Of a DNA stretch of 64,000 nucleotides, positions 60,974-64,000 are shown piece after piece. Made by a program: the position numbers and the translations under genes. The DNA lies in the NCBI GenBank assembly GCA_013298985.1, contig JAAFJS010000002.1, positions 1 to 64,000 on the forward strand. The letters run 5' to 3'. The stretch is from Cytophagales bacterium (GTDB taxonomy: Bacteria; Bacteroidota; Bacteroidia; Cytophagales; Thermoflexibacteraceae). Every line of letters begins with the position of its first letter. The first letter of the stretch is position 1. The notes beneath the pieces are model-generated. The model was given only the letters and a program-made list of their open reading frames with translations, had not been told where the DNA came from and did not search any database.

Positions 60974-62044
60974 TTACATCAATTTACTCACCAAATACGC
61001 CAAATCTGCTTGGGTATGCAAACTGCTCAAAACTACCCGCGTGATGAGTTCGCTGTTGGGCTTCGGATAGGGGAAAGAAGAAATCAAAATATTGTTTTCC
61101 AATAATTTTTCATACAAACTGTTTTTGGAAGTTCGGAAAACAGGATAGGCAGGCGTAAAGTCAAATAGCTGTAAATCTGCGGTTTGCCCGATAAAAAAAG
61201 CAATATTTGTTTTCAGTTTTTCTAATTGCCTTTGATAAATAGATTGTGATTTCAAAAACGCATATAGGTATGCAGGCAGGGCAGGCGAAGCACCACTATA
61301 AAAAATGCTTTTCTGTAACGTTTGGATTATTTCTTTGTTGCCAAGCACCAAGCCTGCGGACATTCCTAATGCTTTTCCCATCGAGGCTACGACTACTTTA
61401 TTGACAAAAGGCAAGTCAGGAATTTGAGAAAAAATACCACTTCCGCGTTCGCCCACAATGCCAATGCCATGTGAGTCGTCTGCAATCAAAATCACTTGTT
61501 TATTTTGAGAGGAAGCCCATTCATTTATTGCTGTAAGCCATTGAAAATCATGGACTTTACCGTTCAGTGAATCCACTGCATTACAAACAAGCACCAGAGA
61601 GTTTTTAGAAGTTGAGGTGGCGTTTTTGATGCTTTGCACCCAATCCTCAAAGCGGTGGTGGTCGTTTGGGTTTTCCAATCCCGAAAAAACGGCGGGGTGC
61701 GTATGGGGTGCATAGAGGATTTGGTAGCCTTGTGCGCCAAGTTCACGAATCCACTGGGCGACGAGCTGACCCGCCAAAAAGCCCGAAGACATGGTAAGGC
61801 TTGCGGCTGCTCCCGTCCACGCGCAAAGGTAATTTTCCATTTCCTCAAAAACTTTCAGCCGAAGATTGGAGGTGCGCGAGCTACCGTAGTTTGTGCCGTA
61901 AATGCTGATTCCTTCGTGGATAAGTGCCTGAAAATCTGTATTAACTGCCATACCCAAGTAGGAAGTGCCACTAAAAAACAGCAATTCTTCTGTTTCAGTT
62001 TTCACTGTCCTGCTTGGGTGCTGGGTGGAAAAAAAAGTTTTCAA
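60974..62044 (-). CDS. BioF-like alpha-oxoamine synthase family aminotransferase
   Basis: A 356-residue PLP enzyme of the 8-amino-7-oxononanoate synthase group. Landmarks are SGTSYLGMAVN, YGTNYGSSRTSNLRL, the SGFLAGQLVA loop, ILIADDSHGIGIVGERGSG (PLP-contacting Asp and His), and the PLP lysine in VVASMGKALGMSAGLVLGN. It is some 25-30 residues shorter than typical BioF. Substrate could be pimeloyl-CoA or another acyl thioester; no other biotin genes are here. It starts two bases after the frr stop, so it is probably translated in the pyrH-frr operon. Confidence 0.85.
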   Translation of the reverse strand: MKTFFSTQHPSRTVKTETEELLFFSGTSYLGMAVNTDFQALIHEGISIYGTNYGSSRTSNLRLKVFEEMENYLCAWTGAAASLTMSSGFLAGQLVAQWIRELGAQGYQILYAPHTHPAVFSGLENPNDHHRFEDWVQSIKNATSTSKNSLVLVCNAVDSLNGKVHDFQWLTAINEWASSQNKQVILIADDSHGIGIVGERGSGIFSQIPDLPFVNKVVVASMGKALGMSAGLVLGNKEIIQTLQKSIFYSGASPALPAYLYAFLKSQSIYQRQLEKLKTNIAFFIGQTADLQLFDFTPAYPVFRTSKNSLYEKLLENNILISSFPYPKPNSELITRVVLSSLHTQADLAYLVSKLM

Positions 62045-62045
62045 T

Positions 62046-62606
62046 TTATACCGTTAAAAGTTCTTTTTCCTTGGCTACCATCATTTCGTCTAACTTCTTA
62101 ATGAACTTATCTGTAAGGACTTGCACTGTTGCTTCTGCCTTTTTGACATCATCTTCGGGCGTGCCTGTCTTGACCAATTTTTTCAAAGATTCGTTGGTGT
62201 CTTTTCTGATGTTTCGCACCTTGACTTTGGCATCTTCTATTTCGTTTTTGACCTGTTTGACCAATCCCTTGCGCCTTTCTTCGCTGAGGGGCGGGAAGGA
62301 AACACGCAAAGTGCCGCCTTCGTTTTTGGGAGAAACGCCCAAATCGCTGTTTTGAATGGCGCGTTCTATTTCTATCAAGGAAGTCTTATCAAAAGGCTTG
62401 ACCAGCAGGGTGCGAGCATCAGCAGACGTTACCGAAGCCATCTGCGGCAGGGCATTTTGCATACCATAAAAATTTACCATAATTCCGTCCAGCATACTGG
62501 GAGAGGCTTTGCCAGCCCTCACTTTCAGCAATTCAGCCGCAGTATGGCTAATAGTTTTATCCATTGAGCCTTCTGCATCTTTGAGATTTTTATTTATATC
62601 ACTCAT
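62046..62606 (-). CDS. frr: Ribosome recycling factor
   Basis: A 186-residue protein that, with EF-G, splits ribosomes after termination. Standard features: MDKTISHTAAELLKVRAGKASPSMLDGI, VNFYGMQNALPQMASVTSADARTLLVKPFDKTSL, the SDLGVSPKNEGGTLRVSFPPLSEERR segment, and the C-terminal helical arm. Gene order pyrH-frr is conserved in most bacteria. Spacing is 17 bases from pyrH and one base from the BioF-like gene. Confidence 0.97.
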   Translation of the reverse strand: MSDINKNLKDAEGSMDKTISHTAAELLKVRAGKASPSMLDGIMVNFYGMQNALPQMASVTSADARTLLVKPFDKTSLIEIERAIQNSDLGVSPKNEGGTLRVSFPPLSEERRKGLVKQVKNEIEDAKVKVRNIRKDTNESLKKLVKTGTPEDDVKKAEATVQVLTDKFIKKLDEMMVAKEKELLTV

Positions 62607-62623
62607 TATTTTTATTAATTTAT

Positions 62624-63331
62624 TTACATACTAATTAACGTTCCCACTTCTTCTCCTTGTACCAATTTCAGCAAATTTTCAGCAATATTCATGTCAAAAA
62701 CCACAATCGGCAAATTATTTTCTTTGCAAAGCGTGAAGGCAGTCATGTCCATCACGTTGAGGTTCTTGTTGATAACCTCATCAAAGGAAACTTTGGTGTA
62801 GCGTGTGGCTGTAGGGTCTTTTTCGGGGTCAGCCGTATAAACACCATCCACGCGTGTGCCTTTTAGCACCACATCTGCCTCAATCTCGATAGCGCGCAGA
62901 CTTGCCGCACTGTCCGTTGTGAAATAAGGATTGCCCGTTCCCGCCCCAAAAATAACGACTCTGCCTTTTTCTAAGTGCCTCACCGCCCTGCGCCTAATAA
63001 AAGGCTCGCAGACTTGGTTAATCGGAATAGCAGACATCAGGCGCGTGTAAAGCCCTACTTTTTCTAAGGCACTTTGCAACGCCATGCCGTTGATGAGGGT
63101 TGCGAGCATACCCATGTGGTCGCCCTGCACGCGGTCTATGCCTATGCGTTCTGCCTGTCCGCCCCTAAAAATATTGCCACCACCAATCACAATCGCCATC
63201 TGTACGCCCAGAGAAGTTGCCCGCTTGATTTCCTGCGCGTATTCTTCTAAGCGGCTGGGGTCAATCCCATATTTCTTGTCGCCCATCAAGGCTTCGCCAC
63301 TCAATTTGAGAAGTATTCTTTTATATTTCAT
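62624..63331 (-). CDS. pyrH: UMP kinase
   Basis: A 235-residue amino acid kinase-fold enzyme that phosphorylates UMP to UDP. Features: [69 protein letters not shown] and [22 protein letters not shown]. Start ATG 63331 is normal for the family. A consensus promoter lies upstream. Normally tsf and rpsB precede it; they are not adjacent here. Confidence 0.97.
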   Translation of the reverse strand: MKYKRILLKLSGEALMGDKKYGIDPSRLEEYAQEIKRATSLGVQMAIVIGGGNIFRGGQAERIGIDRVQGDHMGMLATLINGMALQSALEKVGLYTRLMSAIPINQVCEPFIRRRAVRHLEKGRVVIFGAGTGNPYFTTDSAASLRAIEIEADVVLKGTRVDGVYTADPEKDPTATRYTKVSFDEVINKNLNVMDMTAFTLCKENNLPIVVFDMNIAENLLKLVQGEEVGTLISM

Positions 63332-63357
63332 GTTAGGTCTTTGTAGCTTAAATTTGA

Positions 63358-63387
63358 CAAAGATATTAAATTTATCTTTTTTACAAA
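63358..63387 (-). promoter_or_regulatory. Bacteroidota promoter for the pyrH operon
   Basis: On the minus strand TTTG (63387-63384), 18 bases, then TATCTTTG (63365-63358) matches the -33/-7 consensus closely. The pyrH ATG is 27 bases further on. Confidence 0.6.
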
Positions 63388-63418
63388 TCTTTTTTTATAT
63401 TTGAAAAATTATTCATGT

Positions 63419-64000
63419 ATGCTTAGACCTTTCATTTCGCCCTCCACACTTCAGCACTTGAGAATCCCATTTTCATTTTTCTTGTTGCCCGTTTATTTAT
63501 TTGCACTCAGTGTTTCGCCAACTATAGATTGGACAAAGGCTTTGCTTGCCTTTGTCGCGCTTCACCTATTCGTCTATCCCGCCAGCAACGGCTTCAATTC
63601 GTACTACGACAAAGACGAAAAAAGTATTGGCGGCATAGAAAAACCGCTGCCTGTGAGCAAGCAACTCCTGCACATCTCCTTAATTTTTGATTTGATAGGT
63701 TTAAATATCTCATTTTTAGTAAGTTGGGAGTTTGCATTGGCTATACTCATCTATGGTTTAGTTTCCAAAGCATACAGCCACCCCGTCATTCGCCTGAAGA
63801 AATATCCCATCAGTAGCTTGCTCACCATTGCGATTTTTCAGGGAGGCTTTATTTTTTTGGCAACCTACCAGTGCGTGAACCAAGTAGCTGTAAATCAACT
63901 TTTTGAAATACCAATTCTCCTGCCTGCGTGCCTGAGTTCGCTGATGTTGCTTGGCTCTTACCCCATGACGCAAATCTATCAGCATGAGGAAGATAGCAAG
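63419..64000 (+). CDS. UbiA-family prenyltransferase-like membrane protein (partial, runs off the window)
   Basis: The first 194 residues are present; the ORF is open at the right edge and so is absent from the track. The first Asp-rich motif is NGFNSYYDKDEKSIGG (the N-x-x-x-D-x-x-x-D pattern of UbiA enzymes), inside helices such as IPFSFFLLPVYLFALSV and ALLAFVALHLFVYPA. A second acidic motif, QIYQHEEDSK, is just being reached at the edge. The family transfers isoprenoid chains to aromatic or other acceptors in quinone, haem and lipid synthesis; the acceptor cannot be told. An upstream ATG at 63415 gives only three codons. Confidence 0.8.
   Translation, partial: MLRPFISPSTLQHLRIPFSFFLLPVYLFALSVSPTIDWTKALLAFVALHLFVYPASNGFNSYYDKDEKSIGGIEKPLPVSKQLLHISLIFDLIGLNISFLVSWEFALAILIYGLVSKAYSHPVIRLKKYPISSLLTIAIFQGGFIFLATYQCVNQVAVNQLFEIPILLPACLSSLMLLGSYPMTQIYQHEEDSK

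Overview
The window is a 64 kb piece of a Bacteroidota chromosome, probably of the Cytophagales type, at roughly 40% GC by eye. The evidence is a GSCFA-domain protein, a PorV/PorQ-like outer-membrane barrel, a head-GIN (DUF2807) lipoprotein, a bifunctional DAHP synthase/chorismate mutase with the mutase at the C-terminus, weak or absent Shine-Dalgarno sequences, and promoters of the TTTG/TAnnTTTG (-33/-7) type. Genus cannot be assigned from the sequence alone. Most of the window is housekeeping or envelope genes in short, often single-gene transcription units. No rRNA, tRNA, CRISPR array, SusC/SusD pair or complete prophage was seen.

Layout. 0.2-6 kb: a helicase with an N-terminal RelE-like domain and C-terminal ankyrin repeats, the tRNA methylthiotransferase MtaB, and a site-2 protease. 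6-17.7 kb: an exported sugar isomerase-like protein, 2-oxoglutarate dehydrogenase E1, a TPR-adenylate cyclase, a retropepsin-like protease, a DEAD-box helicase, an FMN reductase, a SpoIIE-type phosphatase and a rhamnose mutarotase. 17.7-21 kb: a small AT-rich accessory patch with a PolB-type exonuclease, a fused and decayed xisH/xisI relic, a MITE inserted exactly at a start codon, and a Uma2 nuclease. 21-32.3 kb: a very large alpha-2-macroglobulin lipoprotein, a lipoprotein with a truncated paralogue beside it, a GSCFA protein, and a tight cluster of four uncharacterised small genes. 32.4-43 kb: a LysM-array protein with a catalytically dead transglycosylase domain, a head-GIN lipoprotein, a sulfatase, a photolyase-like protein and an acetylxylan esterase. 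43-47 kb: DAHP synthase/chorismate mutase behind an attenuator, an isolated nuoC, an IS481-type transposase relic and endonuclease V. 47-64 kb: TrpB2, a PorV-like barrel, a gluconate-dehydrogenase-like pair, a sortilin/BNR-fold protein, Lon, a membrane protein, the pyrH-frr-bioF-like operon and the start of a UbiA-family gene.

The strongest hidden signal lies upstream of the DAHP synthase gene. A 20-residue leader ORF carries eight aromatic codons within nine positions. A terminator hairpin follows, and a sequence at the leader stop codon nearly duplicates one arm of that hairpin, so the two could compete as antiterminator and terminator. A consensus Bacteroidota promoter precedes it. This has the full architecture of ribosome-mediated attenuation by Phe/Tyr/Trp.

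The intergenic DNA is also structured. Heptanucleotide repeat arrays (consensus near TCATAAT/TTATGAA) sit close to gene ends and starts. A similar 7-bp repeat is read in frame as a 7-residue repeat inside the LysM protein. Small palindromic repeats recur near 7, 43 and 47 kb.
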